Assembly: GCA_905233625.1 (NCBI GenBank)
Contig: CAJOFJ010000003.1
Location: 79,686 to 143,685 of the forward strand
Direction: 5' to 3'
DNA from: an uncultured Bacteroidales bacterium
GTDB lineage: Bacteria; Bacteroidota; Bacteroidia; Bacteroidales; WCHB1-69
Length of the DNA: 64,000 bases
Shown piece after piece: positions 1-7,400 of this stretch. Positions within the stretch are counted from its first letter, which is position 1, and each line of letters begins with the position of its first letter. Position numbers and translations under genes: made by a program. A model generated the notes under the pieces. It worked only from the letters and a program-made list of their open reading frames with translations. It was not told the DNA's origin and made no database searches.

Positions 1-822
1 TATTTCAGCTCAGACGAGTGGCTGGGCATTGGTGGCTACGATATTTTCAGCAGTAAGGGAGGTTTGTGCAGTTGGACTGCGCCAGTCAATATGGGCGTGC
101 CGCTCAATTCGGAAGAAAATGATATTTATTTTTCTGTGAATCAGAATAATACAAGTGGCTATTTCTCGTCTAACCGCCCCCTTGATGCAAATCATTTGGA
201 GGATACCTGCTGTAATGATATCTTCCGTTGGGAAATGATTCTTCCGCAGAAAGATACTGCTATTCAGAAAGATACATTTTTGATAGCCATCAAAAAGATA
301 TTTCCTATCAACTTGTTTTTTGATAATGATCAGCCGAATCCTAAAACACTCGGAGATACCACAACGGCCCTTTATTTGAGCCTGCAGGCAGAATATGCTC
401 AGCGAGGGGAATTGTATCTTTCGCAGGCATCTGAGCCAGAAGACAAGCAATGGGTTCAAACTTTCTTTGAAGACAGTTTGTCGGCTTGTCGGGGTAAAAT
501 GCAACAGTTGCTTTCGTTTGTCGAAGAGCAATTGTCTCAGGGACAACGGGTTGTTCTTAAAGTGGAGGGTTATGCGAGTTCATTGCACAGTGGTGATTAT
601 AACCGCCACTTGTCGCAGCGCAGAATCGTATCCTTTGTGAATGAATTGAAGGCGTACAAGGGAGGAATATTTAGACCTGCGATGACTCGTGGACAATTGG
701 TTGTCAATGAGTTACCATACGGCAGTTCGAAGGCTGAAGCAATGCAGGGCGATGCTGTTTATGGGCGCCAGGCGGTGTTGCAGCGGAAGATTATCGTGTG
801 GGATGTGGAGGTGAGACGTTAA
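1..822 (+). CDS. PD40/OmpA-family outer-membrane protein, 3' part
   Basis: The frame is open from the first base, so the 5' end lies outside the window; 273 residues are visible. The first ~60 residues carry PD40 (WD40-like propeller) signatures: GGYDIFSS, a WTAPVNMGVPLNSEEND-type blade and a GYFSSNR turn. The last ~100 residues resemble the OmpA-like peptidoglycan-binding domain of Bacteroidota (VEGYASSLHSGDYNRHLSQRR). Proteins of this build are anchored in the outer membrane and periplasm; some, such as PorE, serve type IX secretion, but the decisive N-terminal part is not visible here. An internal ATG at 64 is not the likely start because homology continues upstream of it. The family call is firm, the role is not. 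Confidence 0.8.
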   Translation, partial: YFSSDEWLGIGGYDIFSSKGGLCSWTAPVNMGVPLNSEENDIYFSVNQNNTSGYFSSNRPLDANHLEDTCCNDIFRWEMILPQKDTAIQKDTFLIAIKKIFPINLFFDNDQPNPKTLGDTTTALYLSLQAEYAQRGELYLSQASEPEDKQWVQTFFEDSLSACRGKMQQLLSFVEEQLSQGQRVVLKVEGYASSLHSGDYNRHLSQRRIVSFVNELKAYKGGIFRPAMTRGQLVVNELPYGSSKAEAMQGDAVYGRQAVLQRKIIVWDVEVRR

Positions 823-848
823 GACGTGGAGACGTTAAGGCGTTAATA

Positions 849-946
849 AGGGGGAGCTCGGCTTCACCGAAGGAGGAGTCTCACTTCGTTCGAGGGGAGT
901 TTAATTTCCCCTTCTTGAAGAAGGGGTGCCCGAAGGGCGGGGTAGT
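849..946. repeat. dispersed intergenic repeats after the PD40/OmpA gene
   Basis: Two repeat families sit back to back. At 849-902 is a box of the type GGGGAGTCTCACTTCGTTCG, which recurs near 4434, 4596, 7220 and 17372. At 903-946 is a self-complementary GC-rich element (CCCCTTCTTGAAGAAGGGG followed by CCCGAAGGGCGGGG) that recurs at 4470, 7340 and, inverted, at 29551. The first could be read as an intrinsic terminator-like hairpin for the upstream gene, but its reuse at many sites marks it as a dispersed repeat. Confidence 0.75.
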
Positions 947-960
947 GATAATGGAAAAAT

Positions 961-2616
961 TTAGTATTTAAATTTGCTGCCGCCGACGAATTCGCGCAGG
1001 ATAGAGGTGCCGGGGATGTTCTTCTCGGGAATCACCTTGAAATAAGATAGGAATTTCAGCAGACGGTATGCTTCGGCAAATTCCACGCAGTTTTCGGGCA
1101 CGGCAGCCAGAATCGGAATAGCATATTGTTTCAGCATACCCATTTCGCAGATAAGTGAGGTGTTGAACATGGCGTCGGCATTCTCTTGGAAGGGGAAAAT
1201 GTTGCGGTTTTCGCCACGGCGCACACTGGACCAGCGACTGATGGTTTCCTGAGCCGAATAGCCACGATAGTTATAATCGCGTATAATTCTTCGTATCAGT
1301 CTGTTATCCGTTGTAGGAATGGGGTTTTGCTGGTCAATGGAGATACAGGTGAGGGCAGACACAAAGAGTTTGAATTTGATGCTGTCGTCAATTTGCTCGG
1401 TCAGGCGCGGGTTCAGGCAGTGGATACCCTCAATCACCATGATGGAATTGGATTTCAGTTTGATGGTGTTGCCTTTCCACACTTTCTTTCCCTGGGTGAA
1501 ATCAAAGGTGGGTAGCGGCACCTCCTCTCCATTGATCAATCTTTTCAACGTATCGTTAAAGAGCTTCAAATCAATGGCTTCGACAGATTCAAAATCGTAT
1601 TGTCCGTTTTCATCCTTCGGAGTCTCCTCACGCTCCACGAAGAAGTCGTCGACGGAAATCTGTACAGGGTCGTAGCCGAGGATGCCCAGTTGTACTGACA
1701 AACGCTTGCAGGTCGTAGTTTTGCCTGAGCTTGACGGTCCGCTAATCAGCACCACCTTGGCTTGTCGTTCGTAGATTTGGTCGGCCAGGCGAGCCAACAG
1801 CTTTTCGTGGTAGGCCTCGGTAATCATAATGATTTCCTGGATTTTACCCTCGGCGATTTTGTTGTTGAGGTTGTATACGTATGGTGTTCCAATAGTATTA
1901 GCCCATTTTTTGTAATCCTGATATACAGAAAATAATTTAGGTACCCGATGTGTGTGCGAAAGCGTGGTAGGATGTTGTGGCTGAGGTACTTTCAGCAGCA
2001 AGCCGGATTCGTATAATTCCAGTCCAAACAGATGGATAACTCCCGTTGAGGGTGCCAAATTGCCGAAATAGTAGTTTACTGTATCGCCTAACTTGTATAT
2101 AGAAGTGTAAATACGGGTGCGATGGCGCAGCAGCTCGAACTTGTCCTCCAAACCTTCTTCTTTGAATTTGAGTACGGCTTCTTCCGAAGGCAATTCAATA
2201 CGTTCGAATGTCATATCGCTTTCCACAATTTCCCTCATGCGTTTGTACAAGCGGTTAACCAGATTCTGATCCAATGCCTGATTCAAGTGGTCCAATTCAC
2301 AATATTTTCCTCCTGAAATAGAATGGAGGATTTTGAGACGCACCTGTTTGGGGAGTATCTCTTTAACTGCTTTATACAAAATAAAATATACAGACCGAGT
2401 GTACATGAGATGCCCGTAGGATGAGGTCATGTCGAAGAATTGCACCGTACAGGGTTTGTGGATGCGATAGGCGCATTCGCGGACTTTGTTGTTGATCAAA
2501 GCCCCCATGACGGGGTATTCCAGTTGAATCTTTTCTTGTTTGGCCAATTCTAGAACCGTCATACCAAAGGGTATAGTCAGGTCTTTGTTAGTGTTTTGAA
2601 TATGAATAGTAATCAT
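961..2616 (-). CDS. TGS-domain nucleoside (uridine kinase-like) kinase
   Basis: A 551-residue P-loop kinase of the phosphoribulokinase/uridine kinase family with an N-terminal TGS-like domain (about residues 1-60, starting MITIHIQNTNKDLTIP). A threonyl-tRNA-synthetase-like second domain follows. The kinase domain carries Walker A GPSSSGKTT near residue 291 and a VDDFF stretch for the substrate-side acid. The family is expected to phosphorylate a nucleoside or related small molecule in the cytoplasm; the substrate cannot be read from sequence. An in-frame ATG at 2646 would add ten residues, but it lies upstream of a -7 box at 2633-2640, so the start at 2616 is preferred; it is also where the TGS homology begins. 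It is transcribed away from the DUF4254 gene. Confidence 0.85.
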   Translation of the reverse strand: MITIHIQNTNKDLTIPFGMTVLELAKQEKIQLEYPVMGALINNKVRECAYRIHKPCTVQFFDMTSSYGHLMYTRSVYFILYKAVKEILPKQVRLKILHSISGGKYCELDHLNQALDQNLVNRLYKRMREIVESDMTFERIELPSEEAVLKFKEEGLEDKFELLRHRTRIYTSIYKLGDTVNYYFGNLAPSTGVIHLFGLELYESGLLLKVPQPQHPTTLSHTHRVPKLFSVYQDYKKWANTIGTPYVYNLNNKIAEGKIQEIIMITEAYHEKLLARLADQIYERQAKVVLISGPSSSGKTTTCKRLSVQLGILGYDPVQISVDDFFVEREETPKDENGQYDFESVEAIDLKLFNDTLKRLINGEEVPLPTFDFTQGKKVWKGNTIKLKSNSIMVIEGIHCLNPRLTEQIDDSIKFKLFVSALTCISIDQQNPIPTTDNRLIRRIIRDYNYRGYSAQETISRWSSVRRGENRNIFPFQENADAMFNTSLICEMGMLKQYAIPILAAVPENCVEFAEAYRLLKFLSYFKVIPEKNIPGTSILREFVGGSKFKY

Positions 2617-2632
2617 AGATAAAAATTTGTTG

Positions 2633-2640
2633 CAAATGTA
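2633..2640 (-). promoter_or_regulatory. -7 box of the nucleoside kinase promoter
   Basis: On the minus strand this reads TACATTTG, matching the Bacteroidota -7 consensus TAnnTTTG. It lies 16 bases upstream of the ATG at 2616, giving a very short leader. No clear -33 TTTG is seen. Confidence 0.55.
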
Positions 2641-2648
2641 CGGCAATT

Positions 2649-2683
2649 TTTGTTATGACTTATCGATTTTATTTGTAATTTTG
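2649..2683 (+). promoter_or_regulatory. promoter of the DUF4254/GT9 pair
   Basis: TTTG at 2649-2652 and TAATTTTG at 2676-2683 match the -33 and -7 elements of Bacteroidota primary promoters with a 23-base spacer. The ATG of the DUF4254 gene follows 28 bases later. The site is divergent from the nucleoside kinase promoter. Confidence 0.55.
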
Positions 2684-2711
2684 CTTTTTTGTATCAATAA
2701 AACTGAACGAT

Positions 2712-3317
2712 ATGACTTTCACCGCATTGGCGATGCCTATTTTCGAGCGGGTTATCAAAGACTATCATCGTACAGATGATGTAGATTTCCCGATTAATAA
2801 TCCCTATTCCGCAGGCAGTATTGAGGCGGATTTGTACCTGAAATGCTGGATTGACACGGTACAGTGGCATCTGGAAGATATTATTCGTGATCCGAATATC
2901 GACCCGGTGGAAGCTTTGGCTCTGAAACGCCGCATTGACCGCAGCAACCAGGAGCGTACCGATTTGGTGGAGACGATTGACAGTTATTTTTATACAAAAT
3001 ATCACGAAGTGAAGGCTTTGGAGAATGCCACTATCAATACCGAAAGTCCTGCATGGGCGGTAGACAGGCTCAGTATTCTGGCGCTTAAGATTTACCACAT
3101 GCGGGAGCAGGTGGAGCGTGCCGACGCCTCCGACGAGCACCGCACGGCTTGTCATCGCAAACTGGAGGTGCTGTTGCAGCAGCAGATGGACTTGAGTACC
3201 GCCATCGACCAGTTGTTAGCGGACTTCGAGGCAGGTCGCAAATACATGCGTGTGTACAAGCAGATGAAAATGTACAACGACCCCAGTACCAACCCTATAC
3301 TATACGGTAAAAAGTGA
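2712..3317 (+). CDS. DUF4254 protein
   Basis: A 201-residue soluble, largely helical protein matching the DUF4254 family. I recognise it from conserved text such as NNPYSAGSIEADLYLKCWID and the acidic, arginine-rich helices after it. No signal peptide or membrane segment is present, so it should be cytoplasmic. Its stop codon overlaps the GTG start of the next gene by four bases (GTGA), so the two are probably translationally coupled. Members of this family are often found beside LPS or cell-envelope glycosyltransferases in Bacteroidota, which suggests an accessory role in heptosyltransferase-type glycan assembly. Biochemical function is unknown. Confidence 0.85.
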   Translation: MTFTALAMPIFERVIKDYHRTDDVDFPINNPYSAGSIEADLYLKCWIDTVQWHLEDIIRDPNIDPVEALALKRRIDRSNQERTDLVETIDSYFYTKYHEVKALENATINTESPAWAVDRLSILALKIYHMREQVERADASDEHRTACHRKLEVLLQQQMDLSTAIDQLLADFEAGRKYMRVYKQMKMYNDPSTNPILYGKK

Positions 3318-4399
3318 AACCGCACCTTCTGATTATCCGTTTTTCCGCCTTGGGCGATGTGCTGATGTCGGTGCCGGTAATTGACGCGCTGGCGAGGCAA
3401 TATCCTGATTTGCGGATTACGGTGGTGAGCCGCCCGTATGTGGGCAGTGTGATGTGCCTGCTGCCGGAAAATGTGTCTTTTGTGGGGGTGAATCTGAAGC
3501 AGTATCAAGGTCTAGCCGGTCTAAAACGCTTGTTTGCGGAACTGAAGGCCTTGCAGCCGACGGCAGTGGCGGATTTTCACAATGTGTTGAGAACTATCTA
3601 TTTAAGATTTCTTTTTAAGCTGAATGGAATACCAACAGCCTATTTAAATAAGGACCGCCGTCAACGCAAAAAGTTTATTGCGGCGGCAGTGAAGACCCAG
3701 CAACGCACCTCGTTTGAGGGCTATCAGCATGTGCTGGCAGAGTTGGGCTATTCGGTGCAGATAGACTGGCATCAGCCGTTCTCGTTGTTCGGAAATGTAT
3801 CCCGGTTAGGAATGGGTACATCAGCTGAAACAAATGCTTCAGCAAAATCCGATACTCAGTTCGGCACTGATTCAAAGCAGGAAGAAGCTTTTTCCGCCAA
3901 GGAGAATGCCATTGGTGTGGCGCCTTTCGCTGCCCATAAGGGCAAGATTTATCCATTGGACAAAATGGAACAGGTGGTAGCGCAGTTGTCGCAGAACACC
4001 CATATATATTTGTTTGGGGCAGGTGCAGAGGAGAAAGCCTTGATGGAAGAGTGGGAGCGAAAATATCCCAATGTGGAGTCTGTTGTAGGCCGCTTGGCAG
4101 ACATGGGGGAAGAGTTGCACTTGATGAGCCGCCTGCGACTGGTTTTGGCGATGGACAGTGGCAATATGCATTTGGCTTCGTTGGCGGGTGTTCCCGTAAT
4201 AAGTATCTGGGGTGCCACGCATCCCTTGTCGGGTTTCCTTGGCTGGGGCCAGTCCATGGACAATGTGATTCAGGAGGACCTTCCTTGCCGTCCTTGCAGT
4301 ATTTATGGCAACAAGCCCTGCCGCTTTGGTGACTACCGCTGTCTGACGAATATTCCACCGGAACGGATTGTGGGGATAATTAGCAAATTAGTTAATTAG
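3314..4399 (+). CDS. GT9 (heptosyltransferase-family) glycosyltransferase
   Basis: A 361-residue GT-B protein of family GT9, ADP-heptose:LPS heptosyltransferase-like. The N-terminal half starts LLIIRFSALGDVLMSVPVID, the typical acceptor-domain opening. The C-terminal half has GVAPFAAHKGKIYP, the MSRLRLVLAMDSGNMHLA donor-site motif and ISIWGATHP. It should add a heptose or similar sugar to lipid A core at the cytoplasmic face. The start is GTG, overlapping the stop of the DUF4254 gene by four bases. A serine/threonine/lysine-rich insert of about 30 residues (near residues 165-195) links the two Rossmann domains and looks like a variable loop. Donor and acceptor sugars are not determined. Confidence 0.9.
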   Translation: MKPHLLIIRFSALGDVLMSVPVIDALARQYPDLRITVVSRPYVGSVMCLLPENVSFVGVNLKQYQGLAGLKRLFAELKALQPTAVADFHNVLRTIYLRFLFKLNGIPTAYLNKDRRQRKKFIAAAVKTQQRTSFEGYQHVLAELGYSVQIDWHQPFSLFGNVSRLGMGTSAETNASAKSDTQFGTDSKQEEAFSAKENAIGVAPFAAHKGKIYPLDKMEQVVAQLSQNTHIYLFGAGAEEKALMEEWERKYPNVESVVGRLADMGEELHLMSRLRLVLAMDSGNMHLASLAGVPVISIWGATHPLSGFLGWGQSMDNVIQEDLPCRPCSIYGNKPCRFGDYRCLTNIPPERIVGIISKLVN

Positions 4400-4653
4400 T
4401 TAATTAGTTAATGTGCTAATGTGCCAATGAATTAGGGGGAGTCTCGGGCTTCGCCCTCGAGGGGAGTCTAAATTCCCCTTCTTTTAGAATCGACGAAGGA
4501 GCGAGAGCAGGAGGCAAAGCATGCTTTGCCTCTGCCGAGCGAGGAGGAGAAGGAGGCGTAGCCTCCAACGGGTGCCCGAAGGGCGGGGTAGTCATGAGGG
4601 GAGTCTCACTTCGTTCGAGGGGAGTATAATTTGAATTTTGAATTCTGAATTCT
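4386..4653. repeat. intergenic repeat cluster after the GT9 gene
   Basis: The stretch 4400-4694 has no gene. It holds, in order: an AT-rich array of TTAATTAG and GTGCTAATGTGCC units (4386-4432), a GGGGAGTCTCGGGCTTCGCC box (4434-4469), a GC-rich box of the 903-946 family split by a ~75-base insert (4470-4592), another GGGGAGTCTC box (4596-4625) and an AATTTTGAATTC array (4629-4653). The insert carries a 22-bp perfect palindrome at 4511-4532 and a GGAGGC/GCCTCC hairpin at 4552-4566. Confidence 0.75.
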
Positions 4654-4694
4654 TACCAGCTACCTTCTGTCCCCTGTAACCTGACCCCTATAAC

Positions 4695-5954
4695 CTATAT
4701 CAACGATACCAGCACAAACAGCCAGTGGGCGGAGATGCCGGCGATGAGGCCGCCGATGGTGTGAGAGGCGATAGCTTTGGAAATCAGTTGGCGATAGCCG
4801 AGAGAATCCAACATGCCGGTGTGGGTGCTCAAAAAGCCGCTCCAGCACATGCCCATGGCGGTAAACACGGCAATGGCGTTGGCAGTGATCAGCCCAGAGG
4901 CATCGAAAGCGGGTATCAAACCGATGGCAGCGCCTACAGCTCCCAACGCGGTAATCGGGAAGGCTATCAACTCGGGATGGTCGAAACCGAACAGCCACTG
5001 GAAGACAAAATCTATCTTGGCAGCCAACCACGGCAATACGGGTACACCTTCGTAGGCGGCACCTGTGTAAACGCCGCCAGCAGGGGCACTGAAAGTGGTC
5101 ATCATCACAATGGTGGAGATAATCAGCACACCGGGGATGATGGACAAGCCGATTTCCACACCGCTCTTGCCTCCGTCTAACATAGCGTTCAACGTGCGCA
5201 AAAACGGGCCTTTTTTCTCCTCTTCTATGACGACAGACACAGCTTGCGCGTTTTCAATATTTTCAATATTCTCAATTTTTTCAGTCGTCGGTTCCGTAAG
5301 GTTACCTGGCATCGGGGAATCCAGCTCCGGAAAGGATTTCAGTGTCAAGTACTGCATCATACGGGTGGTGACAATACTGCCGATAAAGGCACCAGCCAAC
5401 CCGACCAATGCACCGTTACCATAGCCACGACCAGTCATGAAAGCCACAACTACCAATCCCATACCAAAGGAGGTGCCGAAATTGGTTAATGAGGCCATCT
5501 GATATTGCTTGAAATAGCGGCTGAAGGTTTTGTCCTTGGACAGTGTGATAATAGCGGGGTTGTCGCTCAGGAAGGTCATCACCGCTCCCAAAGAAGCTAC
5601 GCCCGGCAGGTTGTAAAGCGGCTTCATCAGCGGCTTCAGCATCCTTTCCAACAACACGACCACACCGAACTCCACAAACAACTTGCTGATGGCACCGGTC
5701 ATCACGGTGATGGCCATGATGTAGAACACGGTCTCGAGCAAGAGATGATAGGCCGTGTTCATGAAGGTGTTCAGCATATTGGGCAGTCCCATCGGAATAG
5801 AGAGCCCTATGAAGAATCCGAAGAAAATAATCAGAAAGATAACCAGCTCGTGGGTGCGGCGGTATGCCCTCACCAAATAATGCATGACATTATTTCTGGA
5901 GACTCTGTATATCTGATGCAGAATGTTGTTGTTTCTGAAATTGAAAGGTGCCAT
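4695..5954 (-). CDS. Gate-domain inner-membrane transporter-like protein
   Basis: A 419-residue polytopic membrane protein with roughly nine to ten hydrophobic segments and a charged cytoplasmic loop in the middle (about residues 215-250, with an EKIENIENIENAQ run). The segments around MLNTFMNTAYHLLLETVFYI and FLSDNPAIITLSKDK fit the nucleoside-recognition (Gate) fold, and the whole protein resembles the CD0519/CD1768 family. Transport of a small metabolite across the inner membrane is likely, but the substrate is unknown. It follows the porin gene by eight bases on the same strand, so the two form an operon that could move one substrate across both membranes. Confidence 0.75.
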   Translation of the reverse strand: MAPFNFRNNNILHQIYRVSRNNVMHYLVRAYRRTHELVIFLIIFFGFFIGLSIPMGLPNMLNTFMNTAYHLLLETVFYIMAITVMTGAISKLFVEFGVVVLLERMLKPLMKPLYNLPGVASLGAVMTFLSDNPAIITLSKDKTFSRYFKQYQMASLTNFGTSFGMGLVVVAFMTGRGYGNGALVGLAGAFIGSIVTTRMMQYLTLKSFPELDSPMPGNLTEPTTEKIENIENIENAQAVSVVIEEEKKGPFLRTLNAMLDGGKSGVEIGLSIIPGVLIISTIVMMTTFSAPAGGVYTGAAYEGVPVLPWLAAKIDFVFQWLFGFDHPELIAFPITALGAVGAAIGLIPAFDASGLITANAIAVFTAMGMCWSGFLSTHTGMLDSLGYRQLISKAIASHTIGGLIAGISAHWLFVLVSLI

Positions 5955-5962
5955 ATAGCTTT

Positions 5963-7114
5963 TTATTTTAATCTTTCAGGTAAATATTTCATGATATCGA
6001 TTTTCCATGTGGCTCCTACATTGACTTGCAGGGTGCCGTGGCCTTCTTCCGGATAGTAATGATCTTGTGTGTAAGCGGGATGATGCAGAACGCTGTTGGC
6101 CACGAAGGCATGGATGCGCAGGTCGCGATATTTCCGTGGACGGAATTCAAGGCCGATACCGTAAAAATGATAATTGTGGCCAGCGTCTATCATGACATCT
6201 ATGAGGTTTTCTGTACGGAATTCTTCGGCAAAATTCTGATCGTAACCAGCTTTGGCAAAAAGGTTTACACTGGGACTGACATGCCAGTCCAAACGGCCCA
6301 CAACGGTAAAATCGCGAAGAATGTTCCGGAAGCTGGCGGTGCGGTTCTGGAAGTCCAGATAAATTGACCATTTTGGGAAGGACAGTTTATTGCCCAGCGA
6401 GATGTAGTTGACGAATTTTCCGCGTTGGTATTCCATCATATTGATAGAATATAATGTGGAAAAGGGACCGAAATTACCATTCCAGAATATATTATAGGAG
6501 AAAAGCCCTTTCTTCCATTCGTCACCGACGCCAGCAAAATGAACGTAGGGAGAGTTGGCGAATTGGAAGACTATCTTGTTTTTTTTCTGTTTGTCGGTAT
6601 AGGAAGCGGACACGCCAAGTTGGAAGCAGTATATTTGACCCCAGAAATGGGTGTAAAAATACACATCAATAGGAGCCGCATCGTACTCAAAACCACCCAC
6701 ATATAAGGCCTCCTTTCCCAAACGGATCGCCCATTGGTCTTTGAAACGGAATTGGATATAGAGTAAGTCGGTATTGTCGAAAAAGTTGACGGAACCGGCT
6801 TTGGGAATGATTCTTTGGCGTAGATAATAAGAGATGTGTTGGCCTATGTCGCCACCGAGGGCGAAGTTAAAGTATTGGCCGTGAAAACCGTAATGGCTTT
6901 TCCATCCGCTTTCGTCCATGTGGTACATGCCGGGGTTGTCAGAATCAAGCCATTGGTAGGTGCCTTGGTATTCCAAGTCGGCGCGTGCTTCTATATGAAA
7001 GGTGGTGAAACTGTGCTTGATTTTCTTTTTGGTACTGTCCACCTCCTGCGCTTGGGAGAAAAATGGAAGAAAAATCAGTAAAAATAGTCCTGTGTATAAA
7101 TGTAACTTTCTCAC
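5963..7114 (-). CDS. OprO/OprP-like outer-membrane porin
   Basis: A 383-residue protein with a signal peptide (LYTGLFLLIFLPFFSQAQ, cleavage likely after AQA-like residues near 22) followed by amphipathic beta-strand text rich in aromatic residues. It resembles the phosphate-selective porin O/P family in the FRFKDQWAIRLGKEAL and GLEFRPRKYRDLRIHAF stretches. It should form a 16-stranded-type barrel in the outer membrane. The start codon is GTG (7112-7114), placed 33 bases after a clear TATCTTTG -7 box. It is first gene of an operon with the Gate-domain transporter. Solute specificity is not visible. Confidence 0.8.
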   Translation of the reverse strand: MRKLHLYTGLFLLIFLPFFSQAQEVDSTKKKIKHSFTTFHIEARADLEYQGTYQWLDSDNPGMYHMDESGWKSHYGFHGQYFNFALGGDIGQHISYYLRQRIIPKAGSVNFFDNTDLLYIQFRFKDQWAIRLGKEALYVGGFEYDAAPIDVYFYTHFWGQIYCFQLGVSASYTDKQKKNKIVFQFANSPYVHFAGVGDEWKKGLFSYNIFWNGNFGPFSTLYSINMMEYQRGKFVNYISLGNKLSFPKWSIYLDFQNRTASFRNILRDFTVVGRLDWHVSPSVNLFAKAGYDQNFAEEFRTENLIDVMIDAGHNYHFYGIGLEFRPRKYRDLRIHAFVANSVLHHPAYTQDHYYPEEGHGTLQVNVGATWKIDIMKYLPERLK

Positions 7115-7147
7115 AATCAGATATTTGGTTTGTTAGTTTTGAAAGTA

Positions 7148-7155
7148 CAAAGATA
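7148..7155 (-). promoter_or_regulatory. -7 box of the porin/transporter operon
   Basis: The minus strand reads TATCTTTG, a perfect TAnnTTTG -7 element, 33 bases upstream of the GTG start of the porin gene. The -33 element is not clear. Confidence 0.65.
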
Positions 7156-7168
7156 CACAAAATATCAA

Positions 7169-7383
7169 TGTGCTAATGAATAAATGTGCTAATGTGCCAA
7201 TGAATTAGCAATTTATTTTGGGGGAGTTTCGGGCGATGCCCTCAAGGGGAGTCATGCTTACGCATGAATGGGGAGTCTCACTTCGTTCAAGGGGAGTGTT
7301 TTTGAATTTTGAATTCTGAATTTTGAATTCAAAATGATAAAATTCCCCTTCTTTAAGAAGGGGTGGCCGAAGGCCGGGGTAGT
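7169..7383. repeat. intergenic repeat cluster between lon and the porin operon
   Basis: Contains the AT-rich GTGCTAATGTGCCAATG array (7169-7215), two GGGGAGT-type boxes (about 7220-7301), an AATTTTGAATTCTGAATT array (7303-7335) and a GC-rich hairpin box of the 903-946 family (7340-7383). No coding potential was seen. Confidence 0.75.
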
Positions 7384-7400
7384 AATAATTATCACATTTG

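Noticed and set aside
3675..4358. Minus-strand frames of up to 227 codons over the GT9 gene.
   Set aside because: Proline/serine/histidine-rich antisense text typical of a shadow of a real gene.
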